Notes: a model not told the origin generated them from the sequence alone. A DNA stretch of 64,000 bases from Cycas panzhihuaensis (GCA_023213395.1 CM041465.1:207707741-207771740), one strand, 5' to 3'. Shown: positions 11,131-23,296, counted from the first letter of the stretch. Numbers and translations are program-made.

Positions 11131-14100
11131 ATGCATAACAACAATGCATCAGGAATAGATCATATGGATGCTTGGAACAATCAAGAAAACCAAGGAAATG
11201 AGACCAAGAGATTTGATGGACGAGTTTATGAAAGGAGAACTCCCAACATGGATAATAGATGGAAAGGGGCAAGATTATCTTTGGAAAAATTCGATCCAGA
11301 AGTATCCAAGAACATCACAAATTGGATCTTACAAATGGAGAACTATTTTAGGGTCTATAACTCAACAACCAAGGAAAAGATGGGAATAGCATTCTTACAC
11401 TTAAACCGAAGTGTGTTAAGGTGGTACTATTAGTCGCAACAGATGAACTTACCAATACAACAAACCTGGGATAATCTAAGAGTAGAATTAGTAGAGCAAT
11501 ATGACAATTATTGGAATACGGATTACTTTGCTCAGTTAACACAATCGCATCAACAAGGAACAATCCAAGAATACATGAAACAGTTCTAAACGCTATAATG
11601 TATGGTCTCAGAAAAAATATAGTAGGAATGTTTACTGGAGATTTATATCAGTGGATTGAAAAATCAAATCAAATTTAGAGTTAAAGCAGCAAATTCACCA
11701 CAACTCCAAGTAGCAATTTGGATAGCAAGGAATGTGCAAGTAGAACTTAGAGATCGCAGACCAACATATACAAGGAGATATGAGCCACCATCATATCAGA
11801 CCCAAAACCCTAATTGGGAAAAATCAGGAACAAAAGCAGACCCTCCATTAGGTATCAAGGAACACCAGTGCCCAACAAAGAGGGTTTTCATGATCAATAA
11901 TGAGGATGCAAAAATACCAGAAAAAGTAGAACAAGACCAAAGCATAGAAAGGGAGGAAGATGAACTTCTGGAAGTGGATACAGGGAATGTCCAAACATCA
12001 TTGTAGGCCATTACAGGGCAACAAGTATCCCTGAAAACCCTAAGATTCCAAGGACAAATCAAGGGGACAGCAGTACCAATCTTGATAGATAACAGAAGTA
12101 CACACAATTTTATAAACAAGGCATCGACAGAAAAACTGGGATTACAAGTGAAACCCCTCAACACATTCCAGGTGTCACTAGCAAATGGGAGAACAACGTC
12201 GTGTGGAGGATACTACAAGACACAACTCTCCAGATCAACGATTACAAGGTCACAACTTGTATGTTTGCCATGCCCATAAGCAGAGTGAATGCAGCTCTGG
12301 GGATTCAATGGCTACAAACACTGGGGAACATCCTTACCAACTATATGACAAGATTTATGACTTTCAAACAAAAAAGACGCAAATATCAACTACAAGCCCC
12401 AACCACTCCTCCAGTTTAGCTCGTATCATCTCATAGGATGGAAAAAATTCTAAAGAAGAATCCATAAGCATACATAATGTCATGTTACAAAGTAGAAATA
12501 GAAGACGTTCTCCCAGAGATTCAGGCAATCTTAGAAGAACATCAGAGAGTTTTTGAAAAACCCCAAGGACTACTATCGAAAAGGGAATTGGAACATGCAA
12601 TAAATCTTATCCCCAGAGCATACCAATCAATATTTCTCCATATAGACATCCTTATCATTTCAGGAAGGAAATTGAAAAGATCACACAAGAACTATTACTC
12701 TAAGGTATAGTGGAAAAAAACACGAGTCCATTCGCTTCTCCCATGATAGTCAATCCAAAGAAGGATGGATCTTGCAGAATGTGTGTGGATTACCGTGGCT
12801 TGAACAAATTGACCATAAAGAATCAGTATCCTATCCCAAAGATCGAAGATTTGTTAGATGATTTACATGGAGCCTGATACTTTTCACAAATAGATCTACG
12901 CTCAAGATACTACCAAATAAGAGTCAAAGAAGAAGATGTCTACAAAACTGCATTCAGAATGCATAAAGGATTGTTTGAATTCAGGGTTATGCCTTTCGGC
13001 TTAACAAATGCTCCAGCTACTTTCCAGAGCACAATGAATTCAATATTAAAACATGTTTTGAGGAAATTCGTACTAGCTTTCTTTGACGATATCTTGATCT
13101 ACAACAAAACATGGGAAGAACATTTGGGACACATAAAGGTAGTTCTGCTCATACTTGAGAAAGCGCAACTGTTCGCAAATAAGAAAAAGTGTTCTTTCAC
13201 AAAGGACGAATTAGAGTATCTGGGCCACATTATCACAAGCGAGGGAATCAAATTGATCCAAAAAAAATCCAAGCAATTGTAAATCGGCCGACTCCGAATA
13301 ATGTCACAGGAGTAAGAAGTTTTTCGGGCACTGCGGGATTTCTGAGAAAATTAATAAAAGCATATGCACACATTGCATCGCCACTAACAAACCTAACCAA
13401 AAAGGGTGTGTTCAAATAGAATTCAGGAGCATGAGTGTTTCAAGAATTAAAATAAGCAATGATCATAGCTCTAGTATTGGCCTTATTGGACTTCACTCAA
13501 CCATTCACATTGGAATGTGATGCTTTAGGTTTTGGAATTGGAGCAATTCTGTTACAAGGAGGAAGGCCTATAGCTTATGAAAGTCCGAAGCTGAATAATA
13601 GGAAAAAAACAAAATTAATATATGACAAAGAGATGTTGGCCATTATGCATGCAATACACCAATGGAGGCAGTATCTATTAGGGAGCAAATTTATGGTCAT
13701 AACTAATCATGACATCCTAAAGTACTTTCTGAATCAAAAGGCATTATTCAATGAGCAACAAAAGTGGGTTAGCAAGTTGAGAACCTTCAACTTAGCCATA
13801 GAATACAAAAGGGGGAAAGAAAACGTGATGGTAGATGCTCTATCCAAACTGCTAGAGGAAGGACAAATTGAAGCTTCAACCAATTCAATGACAATAGCAA
13901 CTCCAAAATGGGCGACAAAGTTGGCAAAGGAATACAAAGACGACAAGATATCACAAGAAATAAGACAAAAGATCAGAAAAGGAATAGCAGAGTAGTTCAT
14001 GGAACAAGGAGGATTAATTCTAAGAAAAGGAAAAATATTTGTTCAAAAGACAAACAAGCCAAAGGAAGTACTGCTTCAAGAAGCTCACTCGACTCTAGTT

Positions 14101-14865
14101 TCAGGACATTTAGGGATGGATAAGACTTATAGGAGGCTTCGAAGTTGTTTTACTGGAAAAGGTTAAAACTTGACATCCTCTGGTTTGTATCTAAATGTGA
14201 TGCCTGTCAAAGGAATAAGATTGAATTTGTAAAGATCCCCAGGTTGCTACAACCCCTTCCCATTCCCCATAAAAATGGGAAGAAATTTCTATGGATTTTA
14301 TTACAGGTCTTCCACATTTAGAAGGAAGAGACGCAATTTTTGTAGTGGTAAACAAATTAACTAAATACACCCATTTCAGGGAAACTCAGATGGGAGCAAA
14401 AGCAAGCCAAATAGTGGAATTGTGTATAAAAGAAATTCACAGGCTACATGGCTTTCCAAAAGTTATAGTTAGTGATAGGGACCCTAAATTCACAAGTCAC
14501 TTTTGGAAGGAGCTACTCAAATCAACCGGCATTAGTCTACACATGAGCTCAGCATACCATTTGTAGACAAACGACCAGACAGAAATAGTTAAGAAATGCA
14601 TGGAGGGATATTTAAGAAACTTCACATCAGATAAACAGATGCAATGGCATCAATGGCTCTATCTAGCAGAATGGTGGAATAACACCACATACCACGCAGT
14701 GGCAAAGATGTCACGATTTCAAGCACTATATGGGTATGAACCTCCATCACCCCTGAATTGGCTAAATACGACTAAAGTGCAAACAATCCAAGAAAACTTG
14801 GAACAGATGCAAGAAAAATTTCCCCTTAAGTTATCTAGGCTCTAGAAGGGATTAATGATTACTTG
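11131..14865 (+). pseudogene. Gypsy E Gag-Pol remnant
   Basis: Gag at 11131-11600 has RLSLEKFDPEVSKNITNWILQMENYF and the FAQLTQSHQQGTIQEYM core. Protease near 12060-12240 reads LIDNRSTHNFI, so the Gly of the active triad is Arg. Reverse transcriptase 12746-13290 includes CVDYRGLNKLTIKNQYPIP and FFDDILIYNKTWEEHL, an FFDD version of the catalytic box. RNase H 13459-13870 has FTLECDALGFGIGAILLQ and ends VMVDALSK. Integrase 14050-14845 has the zinc-finger histidines (HSTLVSGHLGMDKTYR), MDFITGLP and SDRDPKFTSHFW. The open part of RNase H (178 codons) is the longest intact stretch. Stops, mostly TAG, interrupt every domain. Confidence 0.88.
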
Positions 14866-15424
14866 TTAGGCCGAATTTAGCATTGGTATGTCAAGAGGAA
14901 TACTTCACCTTATGGCCAACTTCTATTTAGGAGAATATCACCCAGTTTGGGCAACTTGTATATGAGCAGTATTAAGGAGTATATCACGCAGTTTGGCCAA
15001 CTTCTATTTGAGCAATATTAAGGAGAATATCACCCAGTTTGGCAAACTTCTAATTGAAGTATTGTGATCACTATAAATAGAAAGTTTGGGTTGCATCCCA
15101 AACCATCTTCGGAGATTCTTTTAGCTGTATATTTTCGGTTCTAGGGTTGCAACTAGCTCGTCGATTTGGGGATTGTAGTTTGGAGGGTTCCTCGGCTCAA
15201 AGAGGGAAGCTCACTTCTTCAGGAAAGACTGGTATTTTGATGTAATCTTGCTCTATTTTTGGTATTGTTTGATAATAAAGAGTATTATTTACTTCTATTG
15301 ATTTTGTAATTCCTATTCCTTGTTCATTTTCCTGTTGAATAACATCTAGTTATTGTCTTTTTATGGATTATTACCTATATTTTTTAGGAAATTACTATAA
15401 AAAGTAGAAGTAGATCACTTTAAA
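14866..15424 (+). repeat. Gypsy E LTR, truncated at its left end
   Basis: From about 14900 it matches the LTRs of F and K: the CTATAAATAGAAAG TATA region near 15070-15085, then GTTTGGAGGGTTCCTCGGCTC and the TTATTTACTTCTATTG tail, ending AGTAGATCACTT near 15421. Between 14910 and 15055 a ~46-bp unit (ACTTCTATTTGAGCARTATTAAGGAG...) is repeated about three times; F and K carry one or two units. The first third of a full LTR is missing. The right end fuses to the copia C LTR at ATGGTC, with no intact target-site duplication. Confidence 0.75.
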
Positions 15425-15684
15425 TGGTCTTAATATATGGACAAGGAGGAGGAACCTTAAGAGCTGCATGTTTGACATTTGTCAAACATGAACACCTTGA
15501 CCCATGTGCACTCACATGTGCAAAAGTGCATGAGGGGTACATTGACGCTCAAGTCACAACATTATGCTACTAGAAAGAATGTGGGTGTGTACTTTATCAT
15601 GAGGTGGTAAAACACCCTTACAAAAAGTACATAATATTACAATATAAAGTGCATGACTTAACATTTAAACATAAAGGTCTAACA
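15425..15684 (-). repeat. Copia C 3' LTR, inner part lost
   Basis: Minus-strand start TGTTAGACCTTTATG at 15684 abuts a seven-G polypurine tract. The U3 palindrome with TTGAC arms is at 15467-15490. Compared with the 5' LTR of the same element, about 255 bp at the inner (left) end are missing, replaced directly by the LTR of gypsy E. Confidence 0.8.
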
Positions 15685-17690
15685 CCCCCCCTTAATGTTT
15701 ACAATATTAAATTTGACACCAAGGTGTTGCACTAACTAGGAGATTGCTCTAAATATTCCTCCATTGCAGGGTCGTCGTTTAGAAAGGTGCTTGTCATATC
15801 CATCTGATGGATTGGCTACCTGCATTGAGCAATTCGGGCCAATATTGGTTTGACGGTGTGCGTATATGTCCTAGGTGAAAAGGTTGCTCCATAGTCAATG
15901 TCTTCTTTCTGTTTGAATCCTTTGGCCACCCATCGAGCTTTGTGTCGCACAATAGAATCATCAGATCGAGATTTGACTTTGTGTTTGTTTGCCAATTTTC
16001 TATTAGGTAATTTTACCAAATATGAAGTTCCATTCTTTTCGATAGAATGGTTTTCCATGGTAGCTTTCCGCTTTTCATTTTTACTAGCCTCCTAGAAAAT
16101 GGAAGGCTTATCAACACAAAGTACATTAGTCGTAAATACATAATTAACTAATTGCTGCCTCATTTTAGATAGACGTTTTCCTTCAATTACTTGATTGTCC
16201 TATACTATTTGAGTGTACTATTTGGGTAACTTTTTCAGTGCTAAAGCAATAACCTTAATATCCTAGGCCTATAATGGTTGATCAACAGAAGGACTACCAG
16301 GGTTAAGAGGTATTGTTGATGAAGATGGAGCTGATGTTGACGAAGAAGCGACAAGAGCAGAAGATAAACATGGTGTAGAAGAATTCCTTAACAATCTATT
16401 TACCTTTGCCAAGAGGAAGATGGATGGATGTTGATTCCATCTCTTCATTATCCTCAACATAGATGACATCTCTAGATATATGCATTTTCTTGGGAATTGG
16501 ATCATACACACTATATGCTTTGTTACTAATAGAGTAACCAATGAAAATGCATTTTAGACTTTTATTGTCTAATTTCATCATTTGTTATTGGGAAATGTGC
16601 ATATAAGCAGTGCATCCAAAAGTCCTTAAATGCTCACATTGGCCTTTTGCCAGACCAAGCCTCCTCTAGTGCTATGTCAATGACTATTGTAGTAGGGCTC
16701 CTATTGGCAACATAAGTTATTGTATGAAATGCTTCTGCCCAATAAGAAAGTGGAAGACTCTTTGCATGCATCATTGTTTTGTCTTTGCTCGCCAAAGTCT
16801 TGTTCATCCTCTTAGCTATTCCATTTTGCTGAGGTGTATATGGAGCAATGAGTTGTCTTCCGATCCCACCCATGATCTCTATAAAACTGGTTGAATTCCC
16901 TCTAAAGTAAATTCACCTCCATTGTCAGATACCAACATTTTGATTGGTAGATTTGCTTCATTTTCTATGACAAGTTTGAATTGTTGGAATTTTTTCAATG
17001 CCTTGGAATTGTGTTTGATGAAATAAACCCAAACTTTATGTAAAAAGTCATCAATGAAGGTGATATAATAAAGTGCTCCTCGAAGAGATGGTCTGGACAT
17101 TGGTCCACATAAATAAGTATGAACTAGTTGCAAAGGTTGAGATGCATGCCAAGCTTTGCCTTTAGGAAAAGACTCTCGATGTTGTTTCCCCATTATACGT
17201 GCTTCACAAAGACATTTAGATGTTGAAATCTTTGTAAGTCCACACACCATGCTTTTGCTAAACATCATTTTGATGTTGTCTAGGCTTAAGCGGCCTAGCT
17301 TGTTGTGCTAAAGCTGATGTTTGGTCAATGATTGATAGACAGAATATGCAGGAGAAATATCAAATGCTATATTTGAAGCATCCAATTTATAAAGGCCATG
17401 GTCTTCATGACCAATGGCAACCACTTGATAATTCTTGTCACTGGTTATGTATTTCCCACCTTTGAATAAAACACTCATCTGTTGCTTGTCCACTATTAAA
17501 TGATTACACTTCTATGTGTTGGGCTTTTAACAGGAAGAGGTTTGAGATTTTTCTTAGATTCGTATGCCGAAAATTCATTCATGATCAATAAATTTTTTGT
17601 TTGCTTCTTCCATTCTTAAAAATTACCTTCCCTGATAGCTTAATGTGGCTTCCATTGAGAATGCTAATGGTCGTCATTATGTTCAAGTTG
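15685..17690 (-). pseudogene. Copia C coding remnant with two internal deletions
   Basis: Integrase is the main survivor (about 16270-17268): LVSDNGGEFT carries a catalytic Asp, but the usual AERMN reads AKRMN, so the catalytic Glu is Lys. GAG-pre-integrase is at 17308-17493. Deletion 1: immediately upstream of DKQQMSVLF the sequence jumps to the N-terminus of gag (LNGSHIKLSG, about 17560-17680), removing most of Gag, the zinc knuckle and protease. Deletion 2: RT ends at EYLEQSPS (near 15740) and resumes at LGVKFNIVNIK next to the polypurine tract, removing the RT catalytic core and all RNase H. Confidence 0.82.
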
Positions 17691-19590
17691 TTTAAAAAAG
17701 GTTCTTGAAGCTAACAAATAACATGGAGACTCAAGGCTTTTGCTACTTAAGTTCCACCTTCTAACACACTAATAGCCCTGATCTTACAAAAAAAATCCAA
17801 AAACTGATGAGAGTGATGAGAGATGGAAAGCTAGGCAATGATTTGGTCCAACCCTAATATTTCAAATAGATCCAACAGTTGGCCAAGTTAAATCTAAAAC
17901 AAGTGAGATAGGTTTAATTTGTACGGTTGTACTATGCTTTCCTTAGAAATCATATAGCTCCAATAATACCCTTTTCGAACCTCCTTTTCTTCAAGATGAT
18001 CTCAATTGTCATGCATTGACCATACGGTCGATTAGTCCCTTAGGGAATGCATCAAACTTGACATATAAAGGCAAGGTTTGAACCTTTTTCAGGTCTCTCT
18101 AACAAATATTTTAAGCAATTTTTTAAGGGTTTAAGTGGATTAAAATAAATTGTTTAATGGGGATGATAATGCTGTTTAACAAGTGCTTGAAAGACTTCAT
18201 ACAAAATGCTTTAAAGGAAGCTACTTAAGTGCTTGAAATAACACTTTAAGTGTTGTAAAAAAAGAACATTAAAACTGAAAAAAGTACCAAGTGCCAAATG
18301 AAAAAAATGCTTGCTTGTTGCTTGTGCTTGAAGTGGGTTCGTATTTAAGTAAAAGAACAACCACTAAATGCCACTTTTAATCACATTCACCAAGTAAACA
18401 CATTGCCAAGACAATGTTAGGACTTTAAATAGTCCTAATCCGCTCCAAAATAAGTGATTTTGTATTCAAAAAGTGATTTTTAGGGCCCTTTTTAATGACT
18501 AAGTCAAGAAAGTCACCACATAGAGAGCCTTAAAAACACTGGTACAACGTGAATTTTTCACTAATAAGTACAAAAATGTTTTAAATCACTCATTTTTGAG
18601 TTATAAAACACACTTGCAACTTTTTTCTTTTGTGTTAAATAACTCGAAAAATTAAAATAAAATTGACTTTGGCTAAAAAGTGATTAAATAACATTAAAAA
18701 TCACTTTAAAAGTAAAACTTTATAAACTAAAGCATATTGAAATTAGAATATTCCTTGGTATATACTAGTGATATAACCTAATGTCCAATTTATAATGTTA
18801 AAAAGAATGAAATTTGTTTGATAATATCGAACAAGCTACGAGTGGCATAAAAAAAGAACACGCAAATGGTTGTATCTCATAGATAAAGCAACGACTCGTC
18901 ATGAGCTTCTGTATTTGGGGTTATCCCCTTATCATGGTGGTATCTGCCAATTCTCACATCGTTTGGTGGCCAAATAAGAGAAAACGAACTCATTGAGTGG
19001 ACGGTTGGGTGTATAACTTGTTGAGTAGAAAATAGGACAACAAGGTAACTAGATGATTTTGTGAGTGAGTTTTATCACTTCGAGCATGTGTAGCTAGAGC
19101 ATACACAAGTCCTGACATGTTCAGAGGGCTTTGGAACGAGTTAGCAAAGGAAAAGTGACCTCATATAGTGTTTTACACACTTGCAAATTTTCCCAACTTT
19201 AATGAAATCCACCCAGCTATAGTGAGGAGCTATCTAGGTGTAGGTTACTTGTGAGAAAAGCAGATCTAGACTGATTTCCAACCAGTAGAGGAGATCCTAT
19301 AGTGATTAAAAAGAAAACTTTGCAAAAAATAATTTTTTGATGCAAAAAATAGAGAAAACCAATGATATTTAATGTGATTTCTTTGTCGCAAACACTAAAT
19401 AAACCTTAGAAAAAAATTCTGAAATTAGATCTAGTAATTTCCTGCTTGTAAGCACTTTAAAATATGATGAAAAACTGTAAAAAAACAAACCAAACTATGC
19501 CTTGGATCGCCTTCAGAGAGTGAAGGTCGTCACCAAGGGTTTGATGCCTCTTCCTCAAGCCTGAAAACAGTTGGTGCTACTCTCCAAGCA
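17691..19590 (-). other. Copia C leader (untranslated)
   Basis: About 1.9 kb between primer-binding site and gag with no coding sequence, rich in A/T runs and in AAGTGNTT and TTTTAAGTG motifs. It is homologous to the leader of L (29838-30912). A long leader is typical of this copia lineage in the window (D has 2.3 kb, H about 2 kb). Confidence 0.65.
19500..19538 (-). ncRNA. Leader stem-loop in copia C, next to the PBS
   Basis: Two-part hairpin 65 nt downstream of the primer-binding site in element orientation. The outer stem is CCTTGG/CCAAGG (19500-19505 with 19533-19538) and the inner stem CCTTCA/TGAAGG (19510-19515 with 19521-19526) with a 5-nt loop. The same structure with paired base changes occurs in L, D and M. 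It could be a packaging or dimerisation signal; that role is inferred from position. Confidence 0.55.
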
Positions 19591-19602
19591 GCTTTGATAC
19601 CA
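19591..19602 (-). promoter_or_regulatory. Primer-binding site of copia C
   Basis: The minus strand reads TGGTATCAAAGC, one change from the initiator-tRNA-Met 3' end complement TGGTATCAGAGC, two bases inside the 5' LTR. It would prime minus-strand cDNA synthesis and fixes this LTR as the 5' one. Confidence 0.85.
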
Positions 19603-19604
19603 AA

Positions 19605-19893
19605 TGTTGAGTTGAGCATTCAACTCTAACATAAAGTGATGAAAAAACACAACCTACGATCTCTTGAAAAGGGAGGATCGCATCAATAGCACTATGAAGA
19701 TAAGCAATTAAGCAAGGAAGTAAGCATAAACTCAAGCATATGAAGACAAAAGATATAGAGGAGTAGGAATTGATCCTCACTCCAAATAAACAAGATTGTA
19801 TTGTATTCAATTGAGCAGCTTAACAATACAATACCTCACAATCTTGTGCTCTACATGAGAAATGGTCCTAATATATAGACAAGGAGGAGCAAC
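19605..19893 (-). repeat. Copia C 5' LTR, inner segment (split by D)
   Basis: R-U5 part of the LTR, from TGTTGAGTTGAGC at the primer-binding-site end to GCAAC at 19889-19893, which is the left copy of the target-site duplication of D. Homologous to the L LTR at 30927 onward, including a TATA-like CTAATATATAGAC near 19870. Confidence 0.85.
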
Positions 19894-20442
19894 TATTAAA
19901 ACCTCTATGTCCTAAGCATTAAGTCTTGACCTTGTACATTTATATTTTTGTCACTTTACACTTTACGCTTTATGGTAAAGTGATATTTTGTTTTATTTTT
20001 AAATTGATTTTTGTCTTTCGTGGCTTTTCCACATGTGCTTAGTGAAAAGTCAACTTTGGATGGTTACACTTGTCACCATCTTAATCCTTGTGGAAAGTAG
20101 AGTTCCATTCAAACTTTTCTTGTACTTTTGATCAGTGACGTGTCTAAATCCCGATCATTGAAACCCTTTTATATAAGGAGCCCTACTTTCCTTGTTTTGT
20201 CATGTAGTAATCTTGAAGTCAATATTATGATATTGTAGCTTTTCTTATAGGTTGAGTTTGAGATTAATTCTCCTCCCTATTTTGTTTGTGTAATAGGTTG
20301 AATTATAGTTGGATCTCCTCCCTATTATTCTCATGTTATGTAGTCCATGTTTCTATTAGTCAAATATTATCTTCTATGTTTATGTGTCCTATATCCTGTT
20401 CCTCAAATAGATCATGTGGTATCTTCATTTCTTTTACTCTCA
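19894..20442 (+). repeat. Copia D 5' LTR
   Basis: Begins TATTAAAACC (TG changed to TA) and ends TACTCTCA. It contains a TATATAAGGAGCC promoter-like TATA region near 20172-20182, followed by TCATGTAGTAATC. It lacks the 217-bp insert present in the 3' LTR. Confidence 0.9.
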
Positions 20443-20445
20443 ATT

Positions 20446-20457
20446 TGGTATCAGAGC
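20446..20457 (+). promoter_or_regulatory. Primer-binding site of copia D
   Basis: TGGTATCAGAGC, a perfect initiator-tRNA-Met type site three bases after the 5' LTR end. Confidence 0.9.
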
Positions 20458-22788
20458 AAAGCTTTTGAGGAGCGAATTTAGACATTATTTTACTCCAGGC
20501 TCGGTGATGACCTTCGCCATACGAAGGCGATCCAACAAGAGTAAGAAGTAATTTCTTGAAATTTTTTTATTAGAAGTTGAACTACTGAATTTGATATTGA
20601 AGAGATTTATGGTGCTTAAGATTGCAAATTTTTGAAGGAAAATTCATGCATGCTTTGTGATTTTGAAGGCTAACTTGTGAAAAAAGGGGAAGTTTATTGG
20701 CTCTTGTGTAAAGCTCATATTGCAGGTTTCATGTGTATGAAATTCCTACTATTTTGCTAAGGATGGTGAGCCTCATGGCGTATGAAGCCATTATGTATAC
20801 AAAATTCAAAAAAATTGCAATTAGCAATTATAGCAAATATTTTGATTTGTAATTTTGCATTTTATTTTGTCTTAAAATAAAAAATAGGGTGGTTGTCTAA
20901 TGGTCCTCTAGTGTTATTGATGCAGGATTGAAAATTTCACATGGGCTCTTTATGTAAAATAGCTCTCATTGAAGAGAGTATGTATTAAATCCTTCTCTGA
21001 ATGTGATAATCCTCACTATAGTTGTGTACAGAAGGAGAAATTTGTTTTTTGTTAATATGCAACTTCGTTCATAGTGTGTAGGGTTTTGACACAAAAAAAG
21101 AAAAATTATACTCCTGGCTTGGCTTCTCATGTGATCTATTGGTTTACTCTCTACCTGGGCACCATCTTACAACCCTCACAAATGTGAGAATGGACTTCAC
21201 AACAAGTTGGGCAGATTCCTGCACTAGCAGTTGTGCTCCTCACTATTGGGAAGATGAAGTAAAGTAACTTGGAGCCTCTCATGGCTTTGTTTCTCTATCT
21301 GGAATGTCCGTAAAACTTAGTGGGGGCTCTCTCTTTCTTTTGAGACTCTTCAATAGGAGGCGGTTCTACCACATTGCTCCGCGGACTATGCATCATATTT
21401 GCACTCCATTTATTCTTTTGGCACCTCTCTCTATTCTCCTGTTGGTGGCGCACCTCTGGCTAGCAGTTATCTGCCCATTGCATGGCTCTCGTGGACTAAC
21501 AGCTCCGACTTTGCTTTCTCGGTGCATGGGCAACCTACGTAGTAAGGCATGGCTCCTCTTCATTATTGGCCCTCCAACCTACACACAACTTGGGACGTGA
21601 GGAAATTACTAGTAACAATCACTAAAATTCTCACTGGTTTAAAAGAACACGCAAAAAACAAACTTCAAATTTGTTGCCAACGGATTTCTTTGCCCGCATA
21701 TTCGATTCGACGCCCACTTGTCATTCATGCGATGCCCATACGATAAAAAAAAATTTCATTTTTTCTAAAGTTGACAAACATAAGATTACACAAAGTGGAA
21801 TATACTTTGTATATTCCTTTTTCAATTTATCCTTTTAACTTTAATTTTATAAAGTCACTTTAATTCTTTTTTTATTTCATCTTTGAAATACGTACTTTTA
21901 TGACTTGTTTAATGTGTTAATCACACTAATCTTTATAAATAAAAAAAAATGCAAGTACTTTTTCAAATCTAATTTCACTTTTATTAAATGATTATTATCA
22001 CTCTAAGTGAAAATTTTTCTTTTGAAATGACACTAAGCTCTCTATGAGGTGACTTAGGTCATTGAAAGTGGGCTACAAGTAATTCAAAATTCAATCCTTT
22101 TAGGATTTCATTTTATTGTGCTAATCATATTAACATTGTAAAAAAAATTTCATGTGATTTGGTGATTTAATCACCTTCATTTGGCTTATTTTAAAGCCTA
22201 CATTATATCATTTATTTCATTTTTTGCTCATTGGGCTCCCAGCATGATGACCCAAATTAAGCGAGCTAGGGCTCTGAACTCAAAAGGACTACAATCAATT
22301 AAAAAATATCATTTTTTTTTTGGCGTGTGGGAATCATTTTTCGATCCCAAGTGTTTGCAGTGACTTACTTGCTTCATAAATTGCTTGATTAAGGCATTAA
22401 TATCTTTTACTTGTAGCAATTGAATGTCTCGTTTAGAGGTTCAATTTTGCACTTAGTTGCATACACTGTCAGTCAAGCATTTTGATGAAATTTACAACAA
22501 TATAAAAGGGGTCTACAAGCCCATTTTTCAGTACAATTTAACCCGCTTTATAAATCAATTAAAATATTAAGTGGGAAGGCTCGAAAAGAGTATTTTACTC
22601 TGCCTCAAATGTACTGATAACTTAGCCGACACTGATCCTGTTATTAGATTGGATGACTTGCAAGCAAGGCGCTCCATTCTATCCACATTTTTTTTAGTCC
22701 TATATTGATTAAATTTGGATATTGAGCGAAACTTAAGTGACGTAAACTCAATAGTTTCCAAGTTTTATGTCGACTACATTAACTTATC
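20458..22788 (+). other. Copia D leader
   Basis: 2.3 kb of non-coding leader. An open stretch at 21304-21600 shows no family features and lies in the leader position, so I do not call it a gene. The 3' end runs into the gag start codon at 22789. Confidence 0.6.
20501..20535 (+). ncRNA. Leader stem-loop in copia D
   Basis: A perfect 6-bp stem CCTTCG/CGAAGG (20511-20516 with 20522-20527) closes a 5-nt loop, 54 nt after the primer-binding site, within the conserved frame GGTGATGA ... GCGATCCAA. Same geometry as in copia C, with a compensating last pair. Confidence 0.55.
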
Positions 22789-23038
22789 ATGGCAACTCAA
22801 ATGCTTAACACCTACACAATTAAGTTAACAGGTGTTGAAAATTATTTGACATGGAAGAAGCAAGCAAAAAATCTATTGATAATGAATGAGTTATGGGGTT
22901 ATGCTTCTAATACAATCGCCAAACCTGAATCAACTCAAGATCCATCAAATCCACGTAATATGTTACCTATTGATCTTGTTGCATTGGTTGCATTCAAAGC
23001 AAAAGATGAAGTTGCACTTGCATTTATTCATTTGTCTG

Positions 23039-23296
23039 TGTTACAATCCCCCCACCATATGATGTTACTCTTCTTGTAATTTATCCCACATGCATAAGTC
23101 TAAGAGATGGATAGCCTTAATAACCCCATATATATGTATGTAATGTATGAGTGGGATGATCATTGTTAAATTGTGTATTTGTAATCTTATGTTAATGAAT
23201 GTTCTTTAGAACTTCATCTCATTCTTTATCTTTTATCTATCATTTCCTATTTCTATTTTCTCTATGTTGAATGGTTACAAGAATCTGTTTGTTACA
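23039..23296 (+). repeat. Element N 5' LTR
   Basis: TGTTACAATCC ... TTTGTTACA, with inverted TGTTAC/GTTACA ends and a CATATATATGTATG TATA-like region near 23130. Two bases later is the primer-binding site TGGTATCAGAGC (23299-23310). Confidence 0.92.

Larger units (their letters stand above)
11131..15424 (+). mobile_element. Gypsy element E (chromovirus-like), 5' LTR missing
   Basis: Plus-strand Ty3/gypsy element in the order gag, protease, RT, RNase H, integrase, followed by an LTR. The integrase C-terminus, any chromodomain and the first ~200 bp of the LTR are deleted; homology jumps at about 14850 from integrase to mid-LTR. Its LTR body matches the LTRs of the gag-only elements F and K, and a piece of its RT (about 13117-13230) is what F and K carry after their primer-binding site, so E represents the likely autonomous partner family. 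Confidence 0.85.

Noticed and set aside
20446-20457. Possible tRNA gene fragments at TGGTATCAGAGC sites
   Set aside because: These are primer-binding sites complementary to the tRNA 3' end and sit next to LTRs; no tRNA body follows.
21304-21600. 98-codon open frame in the D leader
   Set aside because: No conserved motif; lies between PBS and gag where other copies are non-coding.
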